64,000 nucleotides of DNA from Eurosta solidaginis (lineage: Eukaryota; Arthropoda; Insecta; Diptera; Tephritidae): positions 347,552,302 through 347,616,301 of the forward strand of contig NC_090319.1 in NCBI RefSeq assembly GCF_040869045.1. The letters run 5' to 3'. Shown here piece after piece: positions 22,441 through 34,730 of this stretch (position 1 is its first letter; the number at the start of each line of letters is the position of its first letter). The notes under the pieces were generated by a model. It worked only from the letters and a program-made list of their open reading frames with translations, was not told where the DNA came from and did no database searches. A program made the position numbers and the translations under genes.

Positions 22441-23580
22441 AAAGTTTGATATTTCACTCAGCAACCGATATGTAAATGTATAAATAATGTGTTGTTTTTT
22501 ACATCTATATACATATAATCTAAAATTTTCTATGGACTGCTAAGCTTTAAACTTTATCTTCGCTTCTGAAATTGCTGCGCAGAAAATTAGTACATACTCC
22601 TAAATTTAAATACGCATTATACTCAGATGCAACTGAAATATGTGCCTATGTTTCACCTCTACAAATGGTGTGCGTCCACTATTCACCGCAACCAATTCAG
22701 CTATAGGTTATACACTATGGCCAAAGGAGGTGTGTACCTCCGCTTTTCAGTACATCATGTTCTGTAGCTAGTTATTTAACCACTGCCGCTAAGATGGGTC
22801 TCCTAAACATTATCTAAGTGAGGGTAAGCGTTTTTTTTACCCGCAAAGGTAGATGTATATACGTTTAAAAAACACGGCTACTGATTGTAAACGCCTATAA
22901 AATGTCTTTAAAATCGAATGTTATTCTTATAATAAAATTAAAGAAAAAAAACTTTTTTAAAAATAAGCTTTTATTATTTTGGTTAATAAAATTAACTAAA
23001 AAGTAAACAATAAATTGACTCTAAAGAAATATAACACTTTATAAGTTCATTGTAAGCTTAAACGATAATTAGACTTTTTCGTCTGCGACAAAAAAATTCT
23101 ATATTGTACATAATTATATATTTTTAACATTAAAACTTTACACCTAAATTATTAAATCTTACAGTTTTTATCACAGTCCTAATTGTTCTAATAAAAAACG
23201 TGTTAAATTTTGATGGTATAATTAAGAACATTTAGGATCTCCTTTTCTTGCTATCGCAATCTCCGCTTTTCGCAAGCGATGAGATTCACCACGCGTGACA
23301 CGTGATTCACCTCGTCCAAATATCACAATCCACGGATAGGTACCGGCGTGTTTGTATGGGACTTAGGCTGTTATGCCAAAGTAAATACAAATCTTTACCG
23401 ATAACTGTGTTATCGATTAATTTATCGAATTCTAATAAAGTAATATTGCATTGTCATCGGAGTTATACATGTGTGCAAAATTTCAGCTCAATCGGACACC
23501 GGGAAGTGTATCAAATTTAACTTGCAAGATTCCATTACAGACAACAAAAGTGAAAGTAAATAAAAGCTTATAATATAAAA
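22441..23580. other. Intergenic, unassigned AT-rich DNA
   Basis: No gene supported. The part 23260-23580, next to the Helitron end, is less AT-rich and contains ATGCAAAATTTCAGCTCAAT-like dispersed sequence (AAAATTTCAGCTCAATCGG), probably part of the repeat into which the Helitron inserted. Confidence 0.35.
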
Positions 23581-23692
23581 ATACTAGCGTACCCTCGCCC
23601 GCTTCGCTAGGCGATAAGTTCAATGATTTGCTGAAAGAGAATAAAATTAATACGAAACAAAGCAAATTCTTTGATACAATTTCATTCGAACT

Positions 23693-24028
23693 TTATTGTA
23701 ACACTTTTTGGTAGACAACGTTTTTGGTTTTTCCATCTTTCGCGTAAATGAATAATGACGACGGTTTGCCTACTCGTGAGTAAGCTACAGACAATTGTCC
23801 ATGAGAAAAAATTGGGTATTCTAAATTAATACCGCGCATTTTTAGAGACTTTCCTTGCGGTTTATTAATTGTCATAGCGAAGGCAAGGCGAATAGGGAAC
23901 TGCAAACGTTTGAAATCGAATGGTAAATCCATCGGAATCAGTGGAATTCTGGGTATCAAAACGTCGTCTCCTATGTGCTTCCCTTTCAAAATTGTTGCGT
24001 CGGTAACGTTACCCATTAGCTTCTTCAC
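23693..24028 (-). pseudogene. Helitron helicase C-terminus
   Basis: 111 codons with FPIRLAFAMTINKPQGKSL and SHGQLSVAYSRVG, the SF1B motifs V/VI region, ending KTKNVVYQKVLQ, the usual Helitron helicase end. The frame is broken upstream. Confidence 0.88.
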
Positions 24029-24674
24029 AGCGAGTCTGGTACCGTTGCAAAGTCATGGCACATTAATGTTGCGCAGCATAATAATCGGTGCTCCAATTTT
24101 AAATCGTAAATTATGAGGTGGTAGGCCTGGCAAATCGAGAGAGTTTAAGAATTCAGTTGGATAATTTACGACATCATCTTGATAAGTAATAGTGTCCATT
24201 GACTTATATGCAACTATGTCACCAGGTATTTGATCCAGAATAGCAGCATTTATATCATTGACGTACTTATTTTTCCCAGCTAAAATTGCTCTTTCGCTGA
24301 GCCAGTCATAGTTTTTGTAATGTTGAACAATGTTTGGAAATATACTCTATATCAATGCCTCTTTAGACTGTGCAAAAGTGCAGAAATTGTTAGGCAATGT
24401 AATCATTCCTTTTAGATCGACAGACATTTGGCCATTTCCGATTTTCAGTAATTGCTGTGAAAACTCAGCTGCTGACGGATCGTTTTGTAGTTGAACACGT
24501 ACGTTTTTAGTAAGTGTAAGATGATTTTAAAAATACAATGATTTCATCTGCAGCCGGGGATTTAGGGATCACATGTAATGTTTCCCTGAAATCTCCAGCC
24601 AATAAAATCATGTCACCTCCAAAGACTGTTTGGCTTCCTCGTAGATCTTTCAAAGTTCTATCAAGTGCGTCTAA

Positions 24675-24923
24675 TCATTTCTTGTGTGCCATAGTACATT
24701 CGTCCCATACGATGAGCTTACATACTTTAAGAACTTTTGCCATTCCAGGTGTTTTCGAAATATTACATGTTAGTGTTTCATATACCTGCATATTCAAAGG
24801 CAACTTTAATGCAGAATGTGGTGTGCGACAGCCTTCCAGTAATGTAGCCACAATTCCGGAAGAAGCGAGTGCCAATGCAACGTTATTACCTGATCGAATT
24901 GTTGCTAATATCAATGAAATCAA
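24675..24923 (-). pseudogene. Helitron helicase Walker B region
   Basis: Contains ATLLEGCRTPHSALKLPL and LIVWDECTMAHKK; the DE box is intact. The Walker A lysine loop expected just upstream is not visible. The long + strand frame over 24538-25059 is its antisense shadow. Confidence 0.8.
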
Positions 24924-25031
24924 AAAGGCCTTGTATCATAAACATGTTGCTGTTGGTCATTCAATTTCGTTAAATTTGATGTCACAAATGTGTTTAGTTC
25001 ATTACAATCATAATGGTATTCACGCTCCAAG

Positions 25032-25400
25032 GGCCCTATTCGCTAAATGTGAGTTTTAAGGTGTACACAAGAAATTGTGTGAACTTTGAAATTCTGATTC
25101 TGTAAAGCAAAACTGTGAACAAAAAAACTCACTGATAAAAACCTCGTGAGTTTTCCTGGCGGCCAGTGTACACTTTTATGACATTCAAAACTCATATGCA
25201 CTGTTGCAAAATGACATTTTTGTTTTCATGGCGTTTGATGAATATTTTCTCACTAACATACGACTTTTACATTCAGCGCTCATTCAGCAAAACAATGTGC
25301 ACAATAATTTACAAAATCGCATGAAAATTTAAAGTGTAAATTGTGTGTGCAAATGAGTTTTCAATGAGTGTACATTTTTCAGTTTTTCACAGTTAGAGAA
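25032..25400. mobile_element. MITE-like insertion inside the Helitron
   Basis: Ends GGGCCCTATTCGCTAAATG and CAGTTAGAGAATTGTCCCC form an imperfect inverted pair; inner GGTGTACAC and GTGTACATT also pair. Its edges interrupt helicase coding sequence that continues on each side. Superfamily not determined. Confidence 0.55.
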
Positions 25401-26339
25401 TTGTCCCCCAGTTCTCGATTGAACATATCATGCATTCGACGATTTGCTGCTGGCATGCCCAATTGTACTAAAGATTTGTTTGACATCGACAAACAAATGT
25501 CGTTAATCCTTATCAATGCTTCATTGTAAATTTCCAATGTGAATTCCAACTCTTAATTTACAGTATTTTGACGCATTTGGTTTAAAATATCATCTGCCAT
25601 ATAATCTGTAAAATTATTCCATAATTCCAATTAGAGGGGAGCACATTGCAATAACTATCGAAAATAATGTTCGTATTTGATATTGACCGGCTATTACAGC
25701 TGAAACGGCAAGCGTATCTTCCAAATGCTTATCATCCTTCAACAAATTTAATTGTTGACATGCTTCACGATATGTAGCGCACAATTTGCTATTAATTTTT
25801 CTGAAAGCTTGGAATGATGTTGGGCTGCGAACATTAAATAACAACAACCACAAGTAAAAACACTCAGTATTATTTAGATGAGCTGCACAAATGCGTCCTA
25901 ATGCATCTGTTGAGAACCCATTAGGATGACCTTGAACTGGTTTTCCTTCTTTTCGCCTTTGAAATGTTTTCCTGGATTTATCTGTTTTCCTGGATTTAGC
26001 AATGTTCTTGCAAAATCGTTCGATTGAGATAAATGAAAAAAGGCAGTCAAAGTTGTAGACGGTGCACTTGTTGCTCTAAACGCTGCATTTTCAGGAGTAA
26101 AATAAAGGCGTTGGCCATTTTCAAGGTGCGTTTGTGTATGTTTGCTGAAGCATCTCTCATAAACAGTGTACAAACCTCGTTGTTTAATGTTTACTCTCCT
26201 TCAAAAAAAATTTGCAACTTAGCAGCACGACACAAATCGAAAACTTCGTATATTTATTCAAAAAATGTTGTACACATGAAATGGTCTGGAGACGCTCATC
26301 ACCCATAGAAAAATCACCACTCATCAGCACAGCTTCCTT

Positions 26340-26715
26340 TTGATACCCGTATTGAAGTACTCATTAACAGTTTCCATTTGATACCCATAATGTAAAAACA
26401 CATGCTAAGGTTATTCTGATCCACGTTTTGGGCAATATCTCGAGACCCTAGTCACCCAGATGTATGAAAATTACCCTCTGCTAAAGAACTCATCAACAGG
26501 TTTCATTTGATATCCATATTATATAAACACATTCTAGGGGTATCTGGGTCCACGTTTTGGCCTATATCTCGAGACCCTAGTCACCTAGGCATACGAAAAG
26601 TACCCCACGTTAAAGTACTCATCAGAAGCTTCCATTTGGTACCCATATTATATAAACACATCATAGGGTTATGCAGGTCCACGTTTTGACTTATATCTCA
26701 AGACTCTAGAAATTT
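26340..26715 (-). repeat. Diverged 130-bp tandem array
   Basis: Three units about 130 bp apart (landmarks CCATTTGATACCCATA at 26371, 26501, 26629), each with TCCACGTTTTGG and ATATCTCGAGACCCTAG. Clearly related to the 130-bp array of family X, yet well diverged and without X flanks. Confidence 0.75.
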
Positions 26716-27020
26716 TTTTAAATTCTTTTTTGCTAAAAACCTTCCCCTATTTGATCCCTATAATATGAAAAAAACGAATAAAATTGGCCTCGTATCGGCC
26801 CCAAAACATGGACAGGAACAAACATCATTTCATTTTTATATATATAGATATGTTCATGGCCCCCCTTTAAAGCCGTAAAATATGCTTTTAACTATATTCC
26901 GAGAGTACCAGGTGGACCAACATTAATCACGCTATTGGAAATTACTTTAACTTTGCGTTTAATATTTTTGAAGTTGGTAAACCCAGAAAACATATGTGTT
27001 TAAACTGGGTTTCTCTTAAG

Positions 27021-28590
27021 CAGTGCTGCTCAAAATTTTTTATATGGAAGTGCAAATCACAATACATGTACAAAATTGTATGTGCACTGAAATTTTTTTG
27101 TATTAAAAAAAATAAATTTAAAAAATTTTAATTGTCTGAGGTTGAAGACTTGGTTTCAAGTTACAAAATGTTTGTCTGAAATATTACGTCAATAGTTATA
27201 TCATCAACATACAAGAGCCAATAAATTTTATTCCGAAAGTTTCGAAAAATTACAGTTCAGTTTTTGTAGGAACATATTTTATAAATATCGTCTGAATTTG
27301 GTTTTCAATAATCATACTAAAAATGAATGTGGAGATTTCCGCGAATGTTGGAAATTGGAATTGAGTTAGAAAACTTTCGAAATGCTTCATTAGAGGCCTC
27401 CGCGCGGTTTTTTTTTTAATGTGTGTTAAGATTTACATATATTAGGAACAGAGATTATTGGGGTGCTGAAATACCACCTGAATGGTTGCATGGTTGCTTA
27501 ATGGTTCCCACACTTTCAGTAAAAAAATGTCTCATAACCACGAAAAATAATATAGCGAATTTAAATACAAAATCACAGAAAATACCCCATAAGAGAATCT
27601 CTAGGTCAAAACTAGTGCACTTCTACTGCATTCTGAACCACAAGAGTGTCGCCAATCTATCTCTTTTGCATGCTTTCAACTGGAGACTTTAACATAGCGA
27701 GGTCCTCGCTGTATTACTTTTTCACTATTTCCTAACTATATACAAACTTCCACTTTAGAACTAGTTCTTTATAGGAACCTTTTCGATAGTTACGAACTAG
27801 TGTAAAATTTTACAGCTGATATCTAATTCTTTCTTGATATTATTTCGTGGGCTCCGAACCGGAACGAAATTCTACATGTTGCTTCTAATATGATATTATT
27901 GGCTTTTTCGATAGTTCGGAACTGGTGGAATAGTGTTTGAAAAAAGGCATACTCATATGTAGTCGTAGCTTGTTAAAGATGGTAGCAGTTTTTTTTTCGT
28001 TGGTGGCCTGTTTTTAAATAAATGTTAAATATTAGATATAAAAATCCAAACTGTCGAATTTATAACTGACAATTTAGCTACTAACAAAAGAGTACTTTTT
28101 TGGCACTCTAGACTTAGTTCCGAACCAGAAATTTGTAACACTAGTTACTGACTTCCCTTGAGGGTAATTAACTAATATCATACGAAGTTAGAATAGGCTC
28201 ATCTTCTTTTGGTACAGTTTTGCTTATATTCTTTGGTCATATGCCCCATATATTTCAGCTTTGTGGTCAGTTACGTATCAATTTTAATTTTTTTATGAAT
28301 CAATTTTGATTACAAACTTTTTTCATATTTTTGAATAATTTTGAGTTGTCAAATTGTTAGTGTAAATATTTTTTATATACATAAGTGCCTGAGCTTCATA
28401 CGGGAGTGCTTTTTCTTGGCACTTTCATAAGATATTCGAACATTTTCATATGATTCGAAATTATATGTGGGGGCATATGGGAGAGCTATGCAATTTTTTT
28501 GTATATTCAAAGTGTGAATTTGAATCTGTGACTATGATTCAGGGCAAAACAAAAACAAAAGTGCAAGTGTATAGGGGTTGAGCAGCCCTG
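27021..28590. mobile_element. hAT-like element, copy 1
   Basis: 1570 bp with ends CAGTGCTGCTCAA and TTGAGCAGCCCTG (inverted, one mismatch), flanked by CTCTTAAG and CCCTTAAG, an 8-bp target duplication with one change. A second copy is at 48338-49978. No transposase frame recognised, so non-autonomous or fully eroded. Confidence 0.82.
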
Positions 28591-28984
28591 CCCTTAAGAA
28601 TCGTGAAATTTTCCGAAGGAAGCATATCCGCGCCACTTGTTCGCTTGTGGACAGCCAGATCAACCCATTCTAATCGACCAAGACCTCTTTCTATGCTTTC
28701 TTTTGGGGGGTTTTGCTTGAGGTCAGGGCTTACGTGAATACAAATCTCAGACTTTCGAGGCAACTAAGATAATTATTCGACAAAAATTATAGGACATGTC
28801 GCCTAAGTTCTACCAAAGGTGATAGAATCACTATAAAATGAGTCGTAAACTCTGACGGAGACCACTGGCTACTATAATTTTCTTGACTTTATAGAACCAA
28901 AGTTTTTTATTAAAAATATAAAAACAAAAGTCATCGGCTGAGTCCTATATATGCCAATTTGGCAAGTAGTATAAGAACTTACGT

Positions 28985-29115
28985 TAGCTTCATCATTGAC
29001 ACCGAGAGAAGATGACATGGCTCTTGGAGTGTTCGAGAGAAAAGTCTCTCCGTTTACGGTCCTGTCCGTGAAGCCAACGGCAGGAGGGGCAATTGGAAGA
29101 AGACTTTACCTCCCT
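28985..29115 (+). pseudogene. LINE C-terminal fragment
   Basis: Reads MALGVFERKV then a broken continuation around GPVREANGRR, like the FERKVLRTIFGPV-type C-terminal region of many insect LINEs. Only about 40 codons. Confidence 0.5.
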
Positions 29116-29852
29116 TGGAGCTCGCGATTAATGCTATATTGCTGTAAAATTAAACCAAACCTTTTCACATGGTTTTTTGTTTTGGTGCTAAATTTGGGAG
29201 TACGCAAAAATTAATTTTGATATTACTCCAAAAGTGTTAACCCTGCACTTTTTTTTGTGTGTGTAGATATTAACTTAGAAGATGCGGACCACGCCGATTT
29301 ATATTTTCCTTTAAGTTTTAGTACTTTGTTTGCACTACTGGAATACCAGTATAATATAGTCCACAGGTATACAACGCCAGCAACACTACGCAAATTTGAG
29401 GGGAAGTACGGCTCCTCGGAGGTAAGCCGGGCGAAGTAAATTTTTTTTCAGTCGTTCCTAGATCCCATAGATCTTCTATAAAGTTGGCATCACCTCCAGG
29501 TGTTTTTCGGTATCACACATTACCTCCTTTTAATATTAGAAATATTGTGGATCTAAAAAAGCTCGTCTGCTATCTTCAAATTAACTTGTTATGGGACGGA
29601 TCGAAGGATAAACAGATAGCTGGATATATAAACCAATTTTGTCAATTTCCATAGCAAAGAGTTGTCGTCATAAAAAACGCTCTCAAAAAATTTCATTAGT
29701 ATTCGTCTATTTCTGTTCAATTTATATGGGTGGTATTAAAGAGAAATGGTATAAAAAAGGGCGGAGCCCCTTTCATCATGAGGTAAATACCGAATACATT
29801 GGGGTATAAAAATACCTGCATAATTTTTGCACTAAAATTTTCCTCAAATGAC

Positions 29853-30122
29853 GGCCGCCATGGTGTGATGGTGACATGCTCCGCCTACACAGAAGGTCTC
29901 AGGTTCAAGTCACGGGGAAATCAAAATCCAACATTTAGAAAAAATTAAAAAAAGGGTTTCTAACCAATGAATTGGCAAACACTTCGAGTGTAGTTCTGCT
30001 ATAAAAAATTTCTCATTGAAAACGCATCTGCCTTGCAGATGCCATTCGGGGTAGTCAGAAAATTGAAAAGATCACGTCGCAAACTGGAAGAGAATCTCGG
30101 CCTTAGTCTCCGCACTTTATTT
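29853..30122 (+). mobile_element. SINE S1, near full length
   Basis: Head GGCCGCCATGGTGTGATGG, box B AGGTTCAAGTCAC, body TTCTGCTATAAAAAATTTC, CTGCCTTGCAGATGCCATTC, tail GAGAATCTCGGCCTTAGTC. The most complete S1 copy in the window. Confidence 0.85.
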
Positions 30123-30179
30123 CAATCAATCAAAAAAACAATATTGTGGAAACGTTAAATGCGTATTCTAAATTACCTA

Positions 30180-30500
30180 ATAAATGGTAAAAATTTAAAC
30201 AACGCGCCATCAGGAAGAGTAACCCCCATTGCTTGTATCGATTGTACCTTTTAAATCATTTCAAAGACTTCTCGTGATAGTAGTATTTGAACCCGCACTC
30301 TTGCGACAATGACAAAAATTCAGTCGACAAACCCCACATCTTGTTGTTGTACAACTTATACCCAATTTCTTTCTGCTTCATTTACTTATTGGGGTATATT
30401 ACTTAAAAAGCGATCCTTGATTTCTTTTTTTTGATTCCGCAAATATTAGGTCCAAAAAAGTTTTAAAAATCAAACCATTGAAACTATGCGTCATCCATTT
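30180..30500 (-). mobile_element. SINE S2-like copy with shared flank
   Basis: Minus strand has box B GGTTCAAATACTAC after AGAGTGCGG and the tail GTTGTTTAAATTTTTACC. The adjacent 30385-30500 (ACTTAAAAAGCGATCCTTGA) also occurs beside the copy at 41210-41540, so the two copies share a longer unit. Confidence 0.7.
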
Positions 30501-30809
30501 TCTCACAAATACCCATAACATTGTTGATGAAGATAAGACCAGATTAGATCAAGTCTACTGTGTTAGTACATTGTACGGAGTAATGAATGCCAAACATTCA
30601 CAATGCGAAATCTTCAGACCTTTATCTAAATCCTAAACAAATAAATTCACAAGCATTACTATGCAGTTAGAAGGTAGTATGTTTGATTTGGCGTCGTGGT
30701 TTCAGGGACCCAAAAGCACCTTTTTTTTGAAAGAAACGATACAAGTTTTTTAGATGAAAGTTACACACTTGGAATGCTGTCAGTGCTAAACAATATAACT
30801 TAAGCGTAT

Positions 30810-31034
30810 CTGCAAAATCGTTGGATCATGTGGTCCACTTGTGTCATACTGGAGTACTCCATGGATTACTCTGACGTAATGCTGAGCTGGAGTATATGGT
30901 CCAGTCCTGGGATATCGCAATGTTAATTGGACCTTATTTTTTGTATGAATTGTGGTTAATTTTGGAGCACTCGCTTGGTCCATAGCGAGTACTTCATACA
31001 TGCATGCACGAAGTACTCGCGATTTTTGCAGGGA
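30810..31034. mobile_element. TCCCTGC-ended element, short copy
   Basis: Ends CTGCAAAATCG and CGATTTTTGCAGGGA. The interior has palindromic GAGTACTTCATACATGCATG and GGAGTACTCC words. Same termini as 8502 and 61060, different interior. Confidence 0.6.
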
Positions 31035-31234
31035 TAGAGCTCAGTATTTACACTTCTCGGACTAGCATCAAAACTAATTTTGTTGTACTTTCAAATTTAG
31101 CACCAAAGTAGTGCAATGGAAAAAGTTTGTTCTTGTTGGACAGTGTTAGACTTTTCGGAGTAATATCACTATTTATGTTGATGTCAACGCTGTTGCTCGT
31201 TGTATTGAATAATGGAAGATGTGAACAGCAAGCC

Positions 31235-31320
31235 GATGGTTGTAGTCGTAACGTGATTCGTCTTTCATACCGGACGTCGTGGGTTCAAGTATCGAAGGGA
31301 CACGAGGTCAGTTGACCTTA
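31235..31320 (+). mobile_element. Possible tRNA-derived SINE head (third family)
   Basis: GTTGTAGTCGTAACGTG resembles box A and GGGTTCAAGTATC box B, correctly spaced (about 35 nt). The downstream body is unlike S1 and S2. Confidence 0.45.
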
Positions 31321-32109
31321 CGACCACTTCAAATTTCCATAAGGTCAATTTTAACTTTGCGTACGTATCAAGGACTGATGACAATTAAATCATTTGATGG
31401 GGAGGTAACTTAAATTAAACGTACATAAAGTCTATTGACCTAATAAACACTTCTAAAGACATTGAGGTTATTCGGAGCTTTAGACATTTATCAAAGAGAA
31501 ATGACAATGCAATAATTTAATACCGGAGTGACATAAGACCAACGGACAAAAGTGATAGAAGAGGTGATGTAAATTCAATGGCTAAAACGTCAACTTAAAA
31601 TAGCCTCAATGTCACTTGAAGTTATATGACCACATGAAGTAGTCAAAATGGTTACAATATCAACTAAATTGACATTATGTCCATCTTGTTTTCTCAAGTC
31701 ATCATACGGCTAATTATATTCTTTCGCACCTCCACGTATGCAAATTTTAACTACTCTTGAATTAAAGTTACGTTTTATTGTTCTTGCTATATCTTTGTTC
31801 AGTCGAATAAAAAAAGAACTCAACTAAAATTATCTTATATTTCAGTCTCATTTCAGAGAAAAATCAGATAAAATACTACACCAGTGAAGATTTTTTTAAA
31901 ATAAGAACAAATTTTTTAAATAAAAGTTATTGAAAATGAGGAATAAAATATCGTGCGATTTCCCCTGCAACGCTACTTTTCCTCTTTCTGGTTTCACTGT
32001 GCAAAATCGCTGTAAAAGCTGGCCGAGGTTTCCCTAAAATAGGAGTGATCATAATTTCGATTGACCTTTGGGCCGTTGACATAGTGTCGCCCCACCTACG
32101 AAGTGTTAC

Positions 32110-32400
32110 CACAAAATTTTTTAAATTTATTCCACAATTATTGGGATACAGATATGAAACGATCCCGCAATTATGCAGATATTCCCGAAATTATCCCATA
32201 ACAGTCACAAAATTGCCAAAAGATTATCCCGAATAACTATCCATATGATCCCCGAAATGGTCACAAAATTATATTTAAATCAATCTGCAATTATTCTGAA
32301 AGAGTCCTGAAACTCTATGTAAAATGTTTTGTAACTATCAAAAAATAGTTCCGAAATTATACCAAAACTTATGTGAAACCAAACTAAAAGTTTAGGAGAT
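32110..32400. repeat. Cryptic CCGAAATTATCCC short repeat
   Basis: Words such as CCGAAATTATCCC, CCCGCAATTATG and CCGAAATGGTC recur at irregular 12-25 nt spacing. Similar blocks at 52885-52950, 62915-62985 and 63605-63680. Confidence 0.5.
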
Positions 32401-32839
32401 GTAAATTTTGAAGCGCTCAAAAACTTAATAAGACCAACAGAAACTTTGGAAGAATACATACACTGTCAAAATTTTCGTTATGGTGTCGACTTTCGCGACG
32501 AAAACAATTCATTGATACTTATCGTCAACCACGAACCCTTCACTGAAAACAAAACAGTTTTTTAATGGTGTTGTTTCGTGCTTGTTATTTATAGTCTAGT
32601 ATCTCCGCCAATAAAAATAAGGCTTCCCTTTGCTACCTTATCTTTGTTCCATATGGTTATTAAACTGAAAGAAAAAACTGGTCAAATCGAGCGAGTTACA
32701 GGTCAATTCAATTGGTATGTATTTCTGTAAATTTTCATCCATCGAATAAGGCTGTTGAATCTACTTTTCCCAAAATGTTGATTCTGAGTTAACCGTTTTA
32801 GCAGTGAAATCAACGCTCTGTTGAAATATAAGAATAAAT

Positions 32840-33034
32840 CAGGCATGCTTAACGAACGAAACGATATCATTTCGTTACGATAATCAACGCTAATAAACGA
32901 AACGAAGTCACTTCTTCACTTAACGTTAATTTGACGATCTTAACGTTAATAAACGAAACGAAATGACTTCGTTTCGTTTATTAGCGTTGATTATCGTAAC
33001 GAAATGATATCGTTTCGTTCGTTAAGCATGCCTG
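32840..33034. mobile_element. hAT-type MITE, 195 bp
   Basis: 71-nt perfect terminal inverted repeats starting CAGGCATGCTTAACGAACG, flanked on both sides by the identical 8-bp duplication GAATAAAT (32832-32839 and 33035-33042). Interior is AACGAAACGAA-rich. The 8-bp duplication and CAGG ends indicate hAT mobilisation. Well preserved, so probably recent. Confidence 0.93.
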
Positions 33035-33149
33035 GAATAAATAAAAGGATTTTCTCCTTGGATTTTCGGTGTGGTAGGCGTAGCCACATCACACTACGTT
33101 GGCCGTCTAGCTCTCGTGTGTTAACTTACAATCGACGCAAAATGTAAAG

Positions 33150-33720
33150 CTCTGTGCCAGTGTTTTTACTCAACGTGCTTTGCACACAGAGTATATTAAC
33201 TTTGGTTGGATAACGGTTGGTTGTAAAGGTATAAAGGAATCGAGATAGATATAGACTTCCATATATCAAAATCATCAGTATAGAAAAAAAATTAGATTGA
33301 GCCATGTCCGTCCATTCGTCGGTCCGTTTGTCCGTTAACACAATAACTTAAGTAAATATTGAGATATCTTCACCAAATTTTGTACACAAGCTTATCTGGG
33401 CCTAGAATAGATTGGTGTTAAAAATCATCGAAATTGGATGATAACCGTGCCCACTTTTTTATATATAACATTTTGGATAACACAAAAACCCTGATTACTA
33501 CCTAGAATATTAAAATTTGACGTGTGGGCTGTTATTAAGACTCTTGATATAAATTTGAAAAAAAGTTTTAAAATGGGCGTGGCACCGCCCACTTGTGATA
33601 AAATCAATTTTACAAATATTGTTAATCATAGATCAAAAATCGGTAAACCGATCGTAACAAAATTCGGCAGAGAGGTTGCCTTTACTATAAGAAATGCTTT
33701 GAAGAAAAATTAACGAAATC
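33150..33720 (+). mobile_element. DINE/mini-me-like element fragment
   Basis: Contains AGAGTATATTAACTTTGG, GGAATCGAGATAGATATAGA, GAGCCATGTCCGTCC with GTCY repeats, and GGGCGTGGCACCGCCCAC. Related to but diverged from family X (43471-45414). Truncated at the right. Confidence 0.75.
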
Positions 33721-34730
33721 CCATTCAGTGTGCCTCCCCATAGTGTGCCTCCCCATAATAGTGGCTATCGATATTACAGAGGTTTATCTTTAAACAGAAA
33801 AATCAGTTAGATTGATTGAGAATCCGTAATTTCAACAGAATATTGTTAACTTGAGACAAACAGTGTTTCTTCTGTTAAAATGACCATACAAATGTGTCCT
33901 ATTGAAAAAACACTTCGCTGAGATAACCACAATTCGATCGATTTTACTGAATAACTGTTCAACAATTCAAGAACAACAAACCTGATTTGTTTGATTTTAC
34001 TAATTTCATTTTTTTCGGTGTAGTCTTAATAAAAACCAAACAGCTAAATTATTTACTTATTACTTAGCAATGAACAATCTCAGTAAGTGTTATTTGTTCC
34101 TATGCAATTCATTTTTGTAGATATGTATAAAAAGTTGCAAGTAAACAGATGCTAAGTACATATACCGTTATCAGAAGTTGTATTCAACAATGAGACAGTA
34201 AAATAATTTTATTTTCCCTATCAAGTGGCTCATTCTCTTTTATCACTAGAATAGCCAAACCAATATTAATTTAATTGTCGTCTTAATTGGATCCTCAGTT
34301 AAATCAGTTTTATATTTTCATTTCAGATTAACTTTAGCATTTAACGTAATAAGATCAAAATCTCTACAGAAAAGTATTTGTATACATTTATTGAAGTTAC
34401 TATTACATTTTATTAATTCTAAGGAAATTACCACATCGTACACAAAAGTTCAATAAGCTCGTTCGAACTGCAGTTCGAAAAAAAAATATATCTCCTCTGT
34501 TATAAGTGATGATATCTGAAACACACAGCAACAAAACACAAACATTAAAAAAAATACATACAAAGTTATTTCACTACCTATGTACATCGGAAGTTTTAAT
34601 GACCAACGAATTATTAGCTCCCGAAATCAAAAATACTTTGGGTAAATAAAATAGCCACAATCAATGTACTAATAGTTACGACTAATTATGCGTTACTCTG
34701 TTCAGCTATTGTGCGCCTTTTGTGAATAAA
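33721..34730. other. Intergenic; includes inverted copy of the 7330 repeat
   Basis: 33830-34020 matches 7330-7560 in reverse. CAGTGTGCCTCCCCATA is tandemly repeated at 33728-33760. No gene. Confidence 0.45.

Larger units (their letters stand above)
23584..26175 (-). mobile_element. Decayed Helitron, helicase half and 3' end
   Basis: Minus-strand fragments in order encode PIF1-like helicase parts of Rep/Helicase: a segment with CFSKHTQTHLENGQRLYF (26173), VRSPTSFQAF and TYREACQQLNLL (25853), DECTMAHKK Walker B (24680), and FAMTINKPQGKSL with VAYSRVG (near 23850-23760). The 3' end on the minus strand has a TCGCC...GGCGA hairpin, then CTAG at 23587-23584 followed by T, the canonical Helitron terminus. 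The Rep domain and 5' TC end are not found. Stops, frameshifts and a nested MITE show it is dead. Confidence 0.88.

Noticed and set aside
24538..25059. 173-codon open frame on the + strand
   Set aside because: Antisense shadow of the Helitron helicase fragment; the minus-strand reading carries recognisable motifs.
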